Assembly (NCBI GenBank): GCA_963662175.1
Contig: OY759215.1
Span: 55,259,213-55,323,212, forward strand
Source of the DNA: Aradus depressus
Taxonomy: Eukaryota; Arthropoda; Insecta; Hemiptera; Aradidae
Reading direction: 5' to 3'
DNA: 64,000 nt
In this document: piece after piece, positions 46,851 to 60,800 of the stretch
Position numbering within the stretch: the stretch's first letter is position 1
Layout: every line of letters begins with the position of its first letter
Translations under genes and position numbers: made by a program
Notes under the pieces: generated by a model
The model's database searches: none
What the model saw: only the letters and a program-made list of their open reading frames with translations
Told to the model about the DNA's origin: nothing

Positions 46851-49079
46851 AAGTTGTCCAACTCTGATTTACATGACGTCTAAGACTTGATAGAATATTT
46901 TTTTGTTCCTTTTTAAGTAGACTTTCCTGGGTTAATGTTTTTTAGAAAGTTTTTTTTTATTCAAAACATTCAATTGTGTCGGAATTTTGGGCTACAAGTT
47001 TCCACATTATTCCCGTGATCACTTGCAGTGTTGAGTGTTAGTGCGATGGTAAGCAGCACTCTCCAAGGGATAAAATAAAAATATAATAATTTTATAATTA
47101 TATTAAGTAAAATAACATTTACAATATTTTAATTTTTTTTTTCAATAGATTAAATACATATTCCCAAAGCTAAATTTTTCAATAAAAATAACACAGATAT
47201 TACTGACTAGCTGGACCTAAAGTCATTGGTCTAACATTATTTAAAAACAAAAAAAAAAATCACATTACTTTATACAAGCATTATTTTACAATAAGTACAA
47301 ACAGCCCGGTGAAGCTTTTGAATAAACATTAATCAAATTTACATTATTAACAAAAATAAGTTTTTAAAAGAATATTAAGGTTATGTTAGCCCATTTTTTT
47401 TTTTTTTTTTCATGTTAAAATGTTATCTATAAACTATAATACCTAAAACCAAAAATGGTTTACTGTAAGATATTATTACAAATGGCAAATATTACAGGTT
47501 CATAAGAAGCTAAATATCTGTGAAATTAACAGGGTTAAGATATAATTAACATAGTGTTAATGAAATAATGTACACTTATTTATATCCTGTACTGCACATG
47601 CGTAGTAATAAATGCATATTCAAATTTGGACTCTAATAGAGGAGTTACAAATTGAACACTATTTTTATTATTGTCATATCTTGCGTTTTCATTTAAAGAG
47701 AACAACATACAGTTACTGTTGTTTTGTTATTGTTGAGAACATCTATATGGGAGTCATTCACATGAAATACAAGTGCCAATTTTCGCGAGAAATTAATTAA
47801 TACAAACATTTACATATTTATAACTTTTGATATATAACAGTGGGCATTTTTAACTGGTCAAAAGTAAAAAAAAAAGTCGGGAGAATATAATTTTAGAAAA
47901 CCGGTTAGATTCCTCATTCCCCATTAGAAAAAAAAAACACTTATATAATTACCTATAATGAATGATAATTCACAACCAAATATTTGTGCAAAATACATAT
48001 AAACAAAATATATTAATCACAACAATTAGTGACAAAAAAAAATCATGTATTTCAAAGTTTATAGTTTCAGATAAATGACTACCATTGATAATTCTTATTA
48101 ACCATATAAAAAAAATAGGTTGCAAATAGGATTAATAGATTAATTAAAATTTGAATATACAATGTTTGGCGCAATAACAATTACTCAATTTACATACCTA
48201 CTTAAAAACAAACTAGTCTCATTCTATATTGTAAAAAAATTATATATTTAAAAGTAAAACATAAATTTTTTAATTATGCAATACATAATATACAAATATT
48301 AACTTTTATAATACACTATTAACGTTAAATAACAAATTAGTCATCAAAAATACACCACATAAATATATATTTCCACCTCATCTATCTAATTTCAACTCTG
48401 ATACCAGAACAGGGTAACTTTTAGTAAATATAAAGTGAAAAAAGCAAGACTTAAGTCTCGCCAGACCTTCCACCCTCTGACTACAATCTTGTCTTGTTTT
48501 ATTGATGAGGTGGATAGGTACAAGAATAACAAAAATCAGTCATCAAATTACATTGAATATATTATTCATTAGTTTTGTAACAATTCGACTAATTGTTTAT
48601 TGTGCAGAGTACTTAACAATAAATCTTGAAATTTTAGGGATTGAGCTTTTCATTAAGGGCCAAGTAACTTACCATTGCTGACTGAATGTAAACAATACAC
48701 ATGCTTGCATATATTAAAATAATAATAAATAAACATATTTTGATTTTTTTAAATATTTTAGATTCAATATTGACACTGAGAATATGTTCAAATGAGCTCA
48801 ATTGATTTTCGAAACTATATTTTTAGGAAGCAAAGCAGGGATCTATAATATACAAATATGATTTTAACCATATAAAAATCAGTAGTCATTAGATACTGAT
48901 CCTTTCAATTCTTCATCTTGTATAAATTAATTCGCACAACATAATGAAGACTGATAATTAATAACATTTAGGAGTTAAAAGTTCATAAATATATTGAAAA
49001 GATAAGTACCTACTCGTGACGACCCTATTGGTGAATGATATAAAAAGTATAAATGAATCTGTTACCGATCCCAGGATGT

Positions 49080-49624
49080 TTTCACAACCAATAGACAATT
49101 CTGAGTTGGCCGATGTACGAGTTTTCAACGGAATTTCATGTTTAACAACCTCCTGATTACAAATGAATGTATTGACACGATATTTTTTATGTATATCCAG
49201 AACCCTCTAAGGACAACACCTATGGATTTTCAGCCAAATCAGCCAAGGGGGAATTAGGGGAGGCTTAACACAAAAACTCTAATATCTGCCGTTCTAATCA
49301 ATTTATTAACATGGAATTAAAAATGTAAATTCAAAACCCTCTAAGGTCGGCACCTATTGATGTTCAGGAAAATCAATGGAAGGAAAGGGGCGAATTAGAG
49401 GGAGGCTTAACACAAAAACTCTAATATCTGCCGTTCTAATCAATTTATTGACATGGAATTAAAAATGTAAATTCAAAACCCTCTAAGGTCGGCACCTATT
49501 GATGTTCAGGAAAATCAGTGGAAGGAAAGGGGCGAATTAGGGGAGGCCTAACACAAAAACTCTAATATCTGCTGTTGTATTGAATGTATAGACACGAAAA
49601 TTGATATGTATGTACATGAAGGAA

Positions 49625-49657
<33 letters not shown>

Positions 49658-49870
49658 GGACCAGAGAAGGGGGCTCGACTCAAATAACCTTATAAATGCC
49701 GATGTAATGAATATATCGACACATCATTTGAGGATTCAGAAGCCACTATGTAAGTCAATTATTGAATTTTAGCCCAAACGATCGACTGGCTTTGGAGGGA
49801 GAGCAAAAACGTAATTGATTGATTCGTGCTGCTGAAGTACATAGTCGATGATTCACCGACGACCTTTTTC
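49080..49870 (-). repeat. Family C repeat with internal tandem modules and poly-G
   Basis: Three clean tandem copies of a module of about 120-130 bp (AACTCTAATATCTGCCGTTC and AAAACCCTCTAAGGTCGGCA) lie at about 49260-49610. A 32-base G run (49625-49656) follows, then the right end with GATTCACCGACGACC. Confidence 0.75.
49625..49656 (+). repeat. Homopolymer run of 32 G
   Basis: Uninterrupted G tract within a family C copy; could adopt quadruplex structures and is a likely sequencing-length artefact site. Confidence 0.9.
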
Positions 49871-50237
49871 TGTTTATTATTATTTTTTTCATCATAGGGA
49901 TGGTTAAACTAAAATTATACGTTCTTATTTTTCATTAAAACATACAAAATATTTACTCTTTCTACGATGTTGTACAACAAAAGATAAAAAATACAAGTGA
50001 TATGATTTTTAATGTTGTTTCACAAAAGGAAAAGCTATCCGAACAGGCAGAGTCGAACCTGAAACAAGAAGTGGGGGAAAGGACATTTAGACGCGGCCAT
50101 TTTGGCTCGGAGACACTTCAGCTCTGAGACGTATTTCATTCGTTTTTTTAATGAAGCTATTGCAAGATACCATATTAAGTAATTTCAGTTTAAACAATTC
50201 ATAAGAGAGTATACAATTTACACTATTTAATATACTT

Positions 50238-50376
50238 CATCTGGGAGATGAAAAAACTTTGAGCAAGCCGACCTTCAGATGGGACGTTAAGCAATGGTCC
50301 CGAGCCTGTACGATGTTAGGTGCTCGTTAAAGACCCTTACCCAAGGTGAAGAAAACCACTGAGCTACCGGCGTTCT
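50238..50376 (+). mobile_element. SINE A fragments, rearranged
   Basis: Body piece (GGGACGTTAAGCAATGGTCC, GAGCCTGTACGATGT) fused to a minus-oriented head piece CCACTGAGCTACCGGCG. Confidence 0.7.
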
Positions 50377-51805
50377 GTTTATTTTTGTAATCTATTGTTA
50401 ATGCGAAAACTATACATTCCATTCCAGCATTGTAATCCCTAACTTAAGAGGATATACGGATAATTTATTATTACAATGTAATTATTTGTGATATTAGACA
50501 TTTTTCTTTAACCTGGCCCTCGATTTAGTTGATTTATAAAGAATATATTTTCAACAATTAGTCGTGGGAATCCGACGCTTATACTAGACAGTCGTATTTT
50601 CAACAAGATTGAAATGGACGGTACCTCACGCTTGTACAAACAAAATATGTATTTTCGTATTTTATTTAAAATTACTCTATTTCCCATCGTTTGTTTTTGC
50701 AATAGGTCCACGATTTATTCAGTTCATTACTGAATTAAATAGTGCAATAGATAATTATTAAAGTAAATATTACAGATAATTGAATTCAAGCTAGGGTGGA
50801 GTTGATTCATGGGACAAGATCGTATTTGGACTGGATCTATGGCAGATGGTGACGGAAACAGACTACCCGATGTTCTGCCGATTCGTCGGCTCCTGGCGGG
50901 AGCAGAAACAGGCAATGTAACATGGTAACCCCTTGATCCCCGAGCTTTGCCTAAACGTAGACTGGGTGATGTTGCTGCAACGCAAGGCGCACCCTCTTTT
51001 AAAACCAACTAAAAAAAAAAAAATAATAATTGAATTAGATTTCTATATCTATATATAAAAGCACAAATATATATATATGCTCAAATTAAAAAAAATAACG
51101 TCTCGGCGCCGGTGTCCCAGCGCCAAAACGTCGCCACGCCGATATGTCATGGACTCAAGAAGTGGGAGATAAGAGAGCTGGAAATAGGAGGGGATTCATC
51201 ATTGGTCAACTTAGAATACGTATTTTCAAGTATGATTTGTTTGTCTTTTAACTGTAGGCACAAACCTCGCGTAAACCCTTTTGTGCTATTTCTAAACTTG
51301 AAGAAAAAAAAAATAAACATCTAGAAAACAGTGAAAAATGTTTAGAATGGGAAAACTGAGTATATAAAAAATATTAAAAATAAAATTACAGAAATTATAA
51401 TAAAACGTTACAATAATTATTAGTCTATTGCCAGCGGTAACTCTATTACTATTAATGGCGGTACTTGTAGCGTGAGGCCGAATAACACTGCATGGCACAT
51501 TTCAAGAAAAGCAGTATTCAAATTGCCTTCTTTCATTAAATTCATACATACTTCAGTTCATCTTGAATTATCATAAATCTTTTTAATAATAAATTAAATT
51601 GTCTGGGCATTATTATTCCACTTCATATAAATAAATGTACGAAACGTGCTGTTCTGCGTTATTCGACTGCACTCTCTGTTTTTAGTGAGTTTCTGTCACT
51701 ATTCCCATGTATAAATGAATCTCCACTTCTACATCCGCTGCGCTGCTGTCGTAAACTGCTAGTCTTCTATTCTATGGAGGAGGAGAGACAGCAAGAAAGT
51801 AGACA

Positions 51806-54800
51806 TTATACATTAAGATCGGCCATCATTCGTCGAAAGTCGGCCAGAGTATTGTAGTCAGGGTCGGAGTCGATATCGGCAAAGTCCCGGCTGGTGTCCG
51901 CCTGGGAGTAGGTCGGGTTGTAGCGAGACAAGGATAGAGGGCAGGGGAGTAGCTCCGGCATGACCGAGTGGTGAGTGATCAGCGCCGTCAGCGTCCGGAA
52001 CTCTTTCGTGAAACCCTAAACAGACAGAAATACATCAATCACTTTTTAAAATGAAAACGGTGAAAATAATATAACAAAACTACATAATGTTGGCAGCCCA
52101 GCCATCTAAATCTAATGGACAGTATTTATAGTTATTTTCTTCTCGTTGTTGTTTTTGTCAATTGGAGCGTCTTGAGTAAAAGCAACCATAAATAGCTCGG
52201 CCATTTACAAAGAAAATAAGGATTTTACACAGCTTCGTTTTCTACAAACACCTAAATACTCATTCAGAACAGATTTGAGCTCTTTGATATCTGAACAGGA
52301 TTGAGGCTTTGAATACTTCAAAGCCTAAAATGCCTAAATTAAACATGTTTCGCTTACAGTTGAGAAATTAATTTGTACTGAATGTTACAACAAAATTGGG
52401 GAATTTTTTCAACGATGTTTTCGACGTTTCCAATTATGGGAAAATAAAAAGTGACTAGAAGTTTTAATTTGTTAATATTTCAGCTTGTTATCTATTTTAC
52501 AAGTTTCAAAAGTCTATATATTTGGATAACATTTATTGAAGTACTGATAAACAGAAAATGAGTGATCTTGCTCCAACGTATGTTGTATATTGCAAGACTA
52601 TCATTTCAATATATGCCTACACCCAAGCGGCTCATCCTTGAAATAGTCTCAAGTTTCACGAATTTACAACTAGCCGTTGAAGAGGCAGAATTTCATTTCG
52701 GCACCCTCACAATGCGGCATGTTATAGCGATCATTGTGGATCGGAGGTATCGGTCATCAGGGGAGCACACTAGAAGGTTGTTGATGTGAGCAGAAGGTTG
52801 TGGTAAGTGCATTTTATACCGTTATGCCATAGCTTGGAGCTATGTAGGGGCATCCATCGTTACAGTAATGACGGTGCTGTCTGTGCAATTGCATGCGTGC
52901 CTCCAGCATGACTGCTTTACGTCAGAACCGTCTTTCACTAATTCTATATGAATGCCACAGCGTGTGCCTTTCCGTTGTTCTATCTATGCGTTGATTAGAC
53001 AATCTACTCTTCCTTTGTGAATCTGCCTGAGCTATCTTCTGCAAGAGGGAGAAGAAGCAAAAACATGTAAGATCACACTTTTCGGAGTTAACCTTCACAA
53101 TGTGACGGCAAAAGTAGACGGATTTAGGACATTCAAGCGTGATTGTAAGTACTGTTATGCTACGGAACACTTCAATGTGTGATCTGATCAAAATTAATAT
53201 TATTGGTTAGTTATTGTGACTCATCCCGGGCTTTACCATCGAGATCATATCGCCTACTACCAGAGCGCTCTTTCGTCGCTCTGGTGGACGTGAGCCCGAC
53301 TCGATTTACAAATAGATATTTACAACTGTATAAAAATAAATACAACAAGCAAATGTGCTAATAGAGAGATAATGGCAATGTCACAATGTCAAGAGCGGAG
53401 AAATTATCCAGTGATGACACTCCCTGGATCTTTCTTTTGATCACCTTCGAGATCATATCGCCTACTGCAAGAGCTCTCTTTCGTCGCTCTGGTGGACGTG
53501 AGCCCGACTCTAAAATGGAAGTCCTACATTTTTTTTAACCTAAATTTTTATTCACATAGGGTAAGGGGGGTCACTAACGAGTACCTGACATCGTATAGTC
53601 TCCCGTGATGTCCCATCCGAAGGACGGCGTTGCTTAAGGTTTTTCCACCTCCCGTTAAAACCTAGTTAAAAAAAACCTAAGGGCCTCGGCCGGGTTTTAA
53701 GCAAGAACGCTACCATTCAGCTACTGGCGCAAGGCGAGTAGGCAATAGCGATATGCAAATAAAGGTAAGCCTTGCATGAATAAGATGGAGGGATGTATTA
53801 CTCTGTTCACATATGGAGTAAAAAAAAAGAAGACAATGAGCCCTGACAAGGAGGCCAGCCTTTGTGCCCAAACGAGTCTTATCATCTCTAATGGACCGTC
53901 TCGTACAGAACCAATTGGGCCTCTCCCACGTGGAAACTGCTATATCTCGGAAAATATCTCCTGGCAAAAATACTCTCGCTGATTTCCTAGCAATTATCCT
54001 GTCTACTTCGAACAAATAATAAACACACAGACATGTGTTGCTTTATTTCTAAAAATAGGAGGACCTTGATGGCTGTGAAGTCAAACCAATCTTCAAATAA
54101 AACAACACGGAATATTACACAAAACAAACAAGTACAGGTTTACAATTTTATCTTACTTCATCATTAAAATTTATTTTATTATTTTCTTTTATTTCTTTAT
54201 GGTGGATGTTTTATGGATAGTAAGTTAATTACTGACAAACGTGTGGCGGTACAAATAGTATCACTCACTTCAATAACAGCATCTTGGAAACACATAACAA
54301 TGTAAGTAAACACCAGCGAATCTACACACATCGTACAGGGCTCGAGACCATCGCTTAACGTCCCATCCGAAGGACAACGTATTTAAGGTTTTTTCACCTC
54401 TCAGATAAAAACCTAACGACCTTGGCCGGGTTTCGAACCCGCGATCTTGAGCTCAGTAGATAAGCACGCTACCTCTGAACTACTGGCTCCCTCTAGTGGT
54501 TTATATAAATACAAAACAATTAAAATAAATGATATTTGAAATATGTATTTAGGTAATCTCTCAGAGTTCTTAACGACTCACCATAGCTACATAATTCCTA
54601 TAACCTGAAAATGCAATATTTTTTCGCTTAATATTCTCTTGCTTCGTTCAAGTATCAGTTACGTAGCTTAAAACATTTCAAAGATATCAGAAAATGAGAC
54701 GACCATTATTGTGTTAGGCTTACAGAATCCTAAAAATAAGTCATTAAATATATACTTACTGACACATTTGGATTTTATTTATTCAAATTAGTAACAAATA

Positions 54801-57800
54801 TATATTCCTAATTACAATCTTAATTACGAAGACTTTCGAGGGTAAAAAAATTGAAACTATTAGTAGGGGCATAGTTTAATTTGATAATTATACCTTGATC
54901 TTGTATCCCTTGTTGGTGCGAAGAATGAGATAGTGTGCGATGCCGAGCGGCTGGAACTCATGAGGTACCCTCAACGAGAGGGCAAAACATCCTGGCTTGG
55001 AGGTACTCTCCCGCACCATAAATGATCCCACTGGCTCCTGGCCCAGCACCTCCAACGTTATCTCTCTGTCAAACACAAATTATACGTTTTATTAAGACAA
55101 TATGGGGTACAGAATATATTTGGGATACAGTACCCTAAGAAGTATTATGATCAATGGGCATATTATAAGAAATATAGGAGTGAGCCTTTGAGAGGCCATG
55201 CAGAGCATTTCATTTCTCCTCCATTTTGGAAAAAATAATACTTATCAAGTTATACTATAACGACCAAGTCCTATTTTTGATGTGTAAACATCTTAGCTCT
55301 CGGTAGGGGCTATGTCAGACCGTCAATATATTATTATATGATATTATATATTGTTTTTAATACATAATAATAATAACTGCTGAAAATGAATACGAATATA
55401 TAATACAAAAACCATTTCAACAACCAAATTGAAAACTACCATTCTCGCGGTATTTAAAGACACTACAATCACAGTTGTATATACATATCTTATTTTAGCT
55501 ATCACAAACCTATAATTTCATGTATAAAAGAAATTGAAGAACAATAAATTTGAAAGTTTAATTCCTCATACAACTTTATTGTATTATAAAAAAAAATTTA
55601 ATTAAAATCACTGCAGACAGCAAGTTTTTGAAACTGATGATGTTTTCACATCAATTCTCGTGAGTACCGCGTCACTCACACATTTGCTTTTTTTTTTTAA
55701 AATTCGATTTAAAAGAGGTGTGATCTGATAACACACAAAGGGTTCCGTAGATGGAGATTCTCATAAGTGCAGTCCTGAAGGTATGAAAACATTCACCGAT
55801 CTGACAGAATTAATACTCGCGAATCGAACTCATATTGAAGGGTAAAATGAGCGAAACGTTAAAAATAAGTTACACCTCTCCCCATGAAACTATTTTTCCG
55901 ATCAACTCCGAAATAATTATATTAGAAAGTTTCCTCTTTGAACAATTTAAAAAAATGTTTCAGTTTTTGACCAACAATAAATATTATTCAAGTTAAAGAA
56001 GGGAGATCAACTTCTGCCCTCGCATTTCCTCATCTCCCGCCGCCATTTCTAAAATTAAAAATGAACAACAATTGTTCTGGTTCTTCTCATGATTACCCTT
56101 TCACTGAATACTTCTCAATCATATCTATCAGAAAAATATGGATTCTGACATCATGTTCAAGGTTATTAAATTTATGTATTTTACTACAATAAGAGTGAGT
56201 AACGTACTAAAAATGCGATATGAGCTTATATTTAAAGCCCGGGCTTGCGCCAGAATTACTAACTAAATAAACATGTAACCTCCACTATGGCTATAGGTCG
56301 AGCAGTGTCGCCACACTGCTGCCTCTAGAAATATTAAATAAATATTGTTTAATTATTTTTGTGTAAATTGAATTAGTATTAATTCGTTCCAGCCAGTAAG
56401 AGAGTGATCCTAGGTTGCCGGGTAGATGAGCCCATATTGAAAATTTGAATGCATATGCGTTGCCAGTCCTTATTTGAATTTCAATAGAAACTGTTAATTA
56501 TTTTGAGTTGTTTTTAGTTTATTGTTAATTATTCCGTGGGAGAGACTTTTTATAATCTATATTTTGTATATATATTGCAAATAAACTTTTTTCAGCAAAA
56601 GCAAACCATAGTAAGTATGAGTAACACACGGAAGCGTCATCTATGAACGAATAGTCAAAATAGGATCAGTCCATATCGAATAACAGCAACTTGGAATATA
56701 CCAAATGCTAAGAGGTAGATAAGACAACTCCACTCTCGACTTGTTCACCTGCCATTTGATCCATGTTTCGGTTGAATAGTTCCTACCTCTTTGCTTACTG
56801 TGAAGTCATGGTACTACTCAACCCTGTCAACTATTAAACTTAGATCAATATTGACAACCAACTTGACTCACAGGCTAACTAAGGAGGCTGAATACACTTC
56901 AGTGATCAACTCTACATACCAGAATACACAAACATATTAACTGTCTCCGCAAATGCTTTAGACTGTCATTTGAATTGTTATGGATGACAAAAACATATAA
57001 TAAACTGGTTTATGATATAATGTATAAGCAATTTTTACAGCTAATATCGTGTGAGATTCTTGACAAACTGCAGTGAATAAAAATCACGTTTGAAATAGTT
57101 TCTATTCCACAAGAAATGTATAAATAAATAATAAATATAAATAACTTGTTTATATCATGGTCAGGTTTATTAATACACATTAGTTAAGTTTACCATTGTT
57201 TTTTAAATTATACCTGAGCCTTCAAGTTAATCTGTCATACAATAAAAAGTGTGTGTTTGGGCCTACTTTTGCTAGGGTAAGGCGGATAAATACATAAGTG
57301 AATTTCTCCCCACCCTTTGCACCTAGGGTACAGAGTACAACCCTAGCCATCCCAGTTTCGGCCCCGGCGTCAACGTGTATGGTTGACCCTGGTCGTTCTC
57401 GTGCTCAGTTTCGGACCCGGCGTCAACAAGTGTGTTTGTACCCGGTCCTACTCTCGCGTGTTAGTCTCAAGTTTGTGTGAGTCTAGTGGAGTACTACTCT
57501 ATCTGTCGTGGGTACAGTACGGCTTTACGTCCCGTTCTGTATCAGGTTATGGTTACTCAAAGTGTGTCTATCGTGTAAGAGTACGGTTTTACATGCCATC
57601 TCTTGTGGAGTCATAGCCACTCATAGTGTTATAGTAAAGCCCTGTTCTTTCTGTATAGCCTGGCCAGGCAATATATAAGTAGTTCAATTATATCAGTGTT
57701 CCCCCACCTTATGTATCTTATAGATTCGACTGGACCACAGTGCAGACTGCAATCTGTAAGTACATAGTTTAAGGAAATGTTAGAATAATAGAATTTGCCT

Positions 57801-60800
57801 CAATTTATGTTAAGGATCAATGTTTTGGTCTGGTCCGGGCCGAATTAAAATGTTTTGGTCTGGTCCGGGCCGAATTAAAATGTTTTGGTCCTAAGCCGGG
57901 TCGGATTAAATGTTTTGGTCCTAAGCCGGGTCGGATTAAATGTTTTGATCCAAATTTGGCAAAATTCTGTTATTTTAATAATTTCTTGAATGTGCTTGTC
58001 TGGCCGACATGATCCGTGCATGAAAATAACTGCTACTCCAAAGTTGTTACTGGAGTAACATTTTCATTCTAATCACAGTTACTAGATACGTGCTCTCAGT
58101 AACATATTGTGATTTTGGTAACCTGCTACTGGTTATCTATCTCTCGTGTTGATTAATTATTAAATGTGTTTGAATTTACAATCAATTGTAGATTTAGTTT
58201 AAACTAATTATTAGTTTCAAATGTGTCTTATAATTGTTTTCTATTACATGATTGCAATTAGTTTTTCTTACTTGCTTATAATTAGTTCTTACGTGTTTAT
58301 AAATTTCTCTTTCGTGTTATAATTAGTTTTCTCTTGTGTTTATATTATTTCTTACGTGCTTAAATCAGTATTCATTATGGATTCGAAAACATTGAAGAGT
58401 TTCAATATTTTAAAGCTCAAAAATGATACTATTTTACAAAATATTGTGCAAATTCATTCGTTTATAGAAAGTGTAAAACTTGATAACAGTTTAAAATTTG
58501 TGTTTAAAGTAATGATTCCTAACTTGGAATCAAGTTATCAAGAATTTTCCGATACCTATTCTAAAATAGTGGAGTGTTACGCTATATCTGACATACCAAT
58601 ACCCCAAGAGATGACAGATATGCAATTGAGTGTAAATCTAATGTTTTATAAGGTAAAAGGTTACTACGAATCGATTTTTTCAAATAGTGAAGAAAAAATT
58701 TGTGTTGTTGATTCAAAAAACTTTTCCGTAAACAATCTGTTACCCACAATAAGTCTCCCTGAGTTTCCTACTCTGGAAAAATTGGTAGAGTTCGTGAAGA
58801 ACCATAGAAAGGCTATGGGTGAAACTAAAGTCAAACCTTGCAATGAGCCTAAGGTAAATTCTCCAAAAAATAAGGTAAGTTCTTATCATAAGGTAAGCCT
58901 TATTAGTTCTCGTACTGGTGTTATAAGTTCTCTTACTACTTGTTTATATTGTGATAAACAACACAGGATATTTGTTTGTCCTGAATTCAAATCTCTTAGT
59001 TCGTTTCAGAGAAATAGTTTTGTTAAAAGTAAGAACTGTTGTTTTAATTGCTTATCTCCAAATCACAAAGTGAAAGTATGCCCATCTCGCGGCCGTTGTT
59101 ATAATTGCAAATTAAAACATCATTCTTTATTGTGTTTCAAGAAGTTTTCACGAATAGCATCTCCTATAGATCGTTCTCGTGATAATCAGGTTCGTACAGT
59201 GTCACAAGAACCCTTAAAGGGTCCCTCTGATGTTACTCAATTGAGTTTGTGTTCTGCTCAAGTGAAAAATACTGTCTCCTCGTTTACAGTTCTTTTGGGA
59301 ACTGCTGTTATTTGTGTTCGTGGAAAAGGAGGTAGAGTTCATCATCTTAGGGCACTTATAGATCCTGGAAGCCAAGCTAGTTATATTACTGCTTCATGTG
59401 TTCAAATCCTCGGTTTGAAGAAGAAGCGTGCGAATGTTACGTGTTCTGGTATTGGCGACATGCCGTCCCAATCTCCTTCAGTTGTTGTTAATTTGTTGAT
59501 ACACCCTGAGAAATCAAAGTCAAGTTTGTGCACTGAAGCATTTGTTATTCCTAAGATAACAAATCTGCAACCTTCAGTGAATCTTTCTCCTTCGGTTTGT
59601 GATAACTTTAACCATTTAAAGTTAGCCGATCCCAAGTTTTATATACCTAGTGATATTCATGTTCTTATAGGCGCTGAGTTATTTAGTTCAATTATAACTG
59701 GTGAAAAAATAACGTTTCCTCCTGGTGTTCCTACAGCGTGGAATTCAGTTTTTGGTTATGTGTTAATGGGTCAGTGTGGCACCCAAAGTGTTGAAACCAA
59801 AAGACCAGTTCAAACACTTACATCTACTGTAAGTGTTAAGTTAAATTGTGAAGTTAATAAACTCCTCCAGCAGTTCTGGGAGTTAGAGGAAATTCCTTCA
59901 GCCAGTAGTGTGTCTTCGAGTCCCGAAGAAGTGCTAGCTGAAGAAATGTTTACCAATCTTCATTACCGTGAAGAATCAGGTAGTTATGTAGTTCCACTAC
60001 TTGTGAAACCTGATGAAAGTTCAAAGTTAGGTTCATCCTTCAATAGTGCATCTATGCGTCTAAATTCTGTTAAAGGAAAATTTGTGAAAATTTCTCAGTT
60101 TGATGAGTTTTGTTATACAGTTAATCTGTCACCAACAGCTAATAAGAAGAGAGCAGTTCTCTCTAATATAGCTCGTGTTTTAGATCCGTCTAGTAGGATC
60201 GGTCCTGTTACAGTCTGGGCTAAGCAATTTCTTCAGAAATTGTGGCGTTTAGGTTTAGACTGGGATACCCTCTTGCCTGAGCAGGAATGTAGTGAATGGC
60301 AAATGTTTGTCACTTCTCTCAAACTAGTTTCGCAGTTTCGTGTTCCAAGAATCATTCTTCCCCCTGATTCTGTAGAGTGCAGTCTCATTGGATTTTGTGA
60401 CGCCAGTGAGAAAGGTTATGCTGCAGTTGTGTATTTACGCAGCCAGAATTTAAGTGAAAGTGGAAGTTCACACCTTCTGATGGCCAAAACTAAAGTTGCG
60501 CCAGTAAAACCAGTTACAATACCTCGTTTAGAACTTCTAGGTGCAGTTCACCTTATGAAGTTAGTGAATCACGTTCATGAAGCTCTGTGTGCTTCAGTGA
60601 TTATTTCCAATGTGTTAACATTTACGGACTCCTCCGTTGTGTTGAGTTGGCTCAGAACAGAGCCACATAAGTTACAGACGTTCGTGTGTCATCGTGTTGT
60701 TTCCATTCTCAGTTCACCTGTTACACTGAATTGGAACCATGTTTCTTCTCAAGATAATCCAGCCGATGTCGCCTCTAAAGGATGTTTACCTGCTCAGTTT

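Larger units (their letters stand above)
43796..51805. other. Large gene-poor interval
   Basis: Very A/T-rich. Contains the listed repeats only; all ORFs are short and look random. A GC-richer block at 50780-51010 with a 93-codon minus ORF is unassigned. Confidence 0.55.

Noticed and set aside
50727..51008. 93-codon minus ORF, GC-richer than its surroundings
   Set aside because: No family motif, no splice-supported partner; may be a repeat fragment.
57298..57616. ORFs of 60 and 77 codons repeated at 62463-62781
   Set aside because: They lie inside the two LTRs and are copies by duplication, not genes.
59402..59635. Minus ORFs in the BEL pol region (also 61775-61981)
   Set aside because: Antisense shadows of gag-pol.
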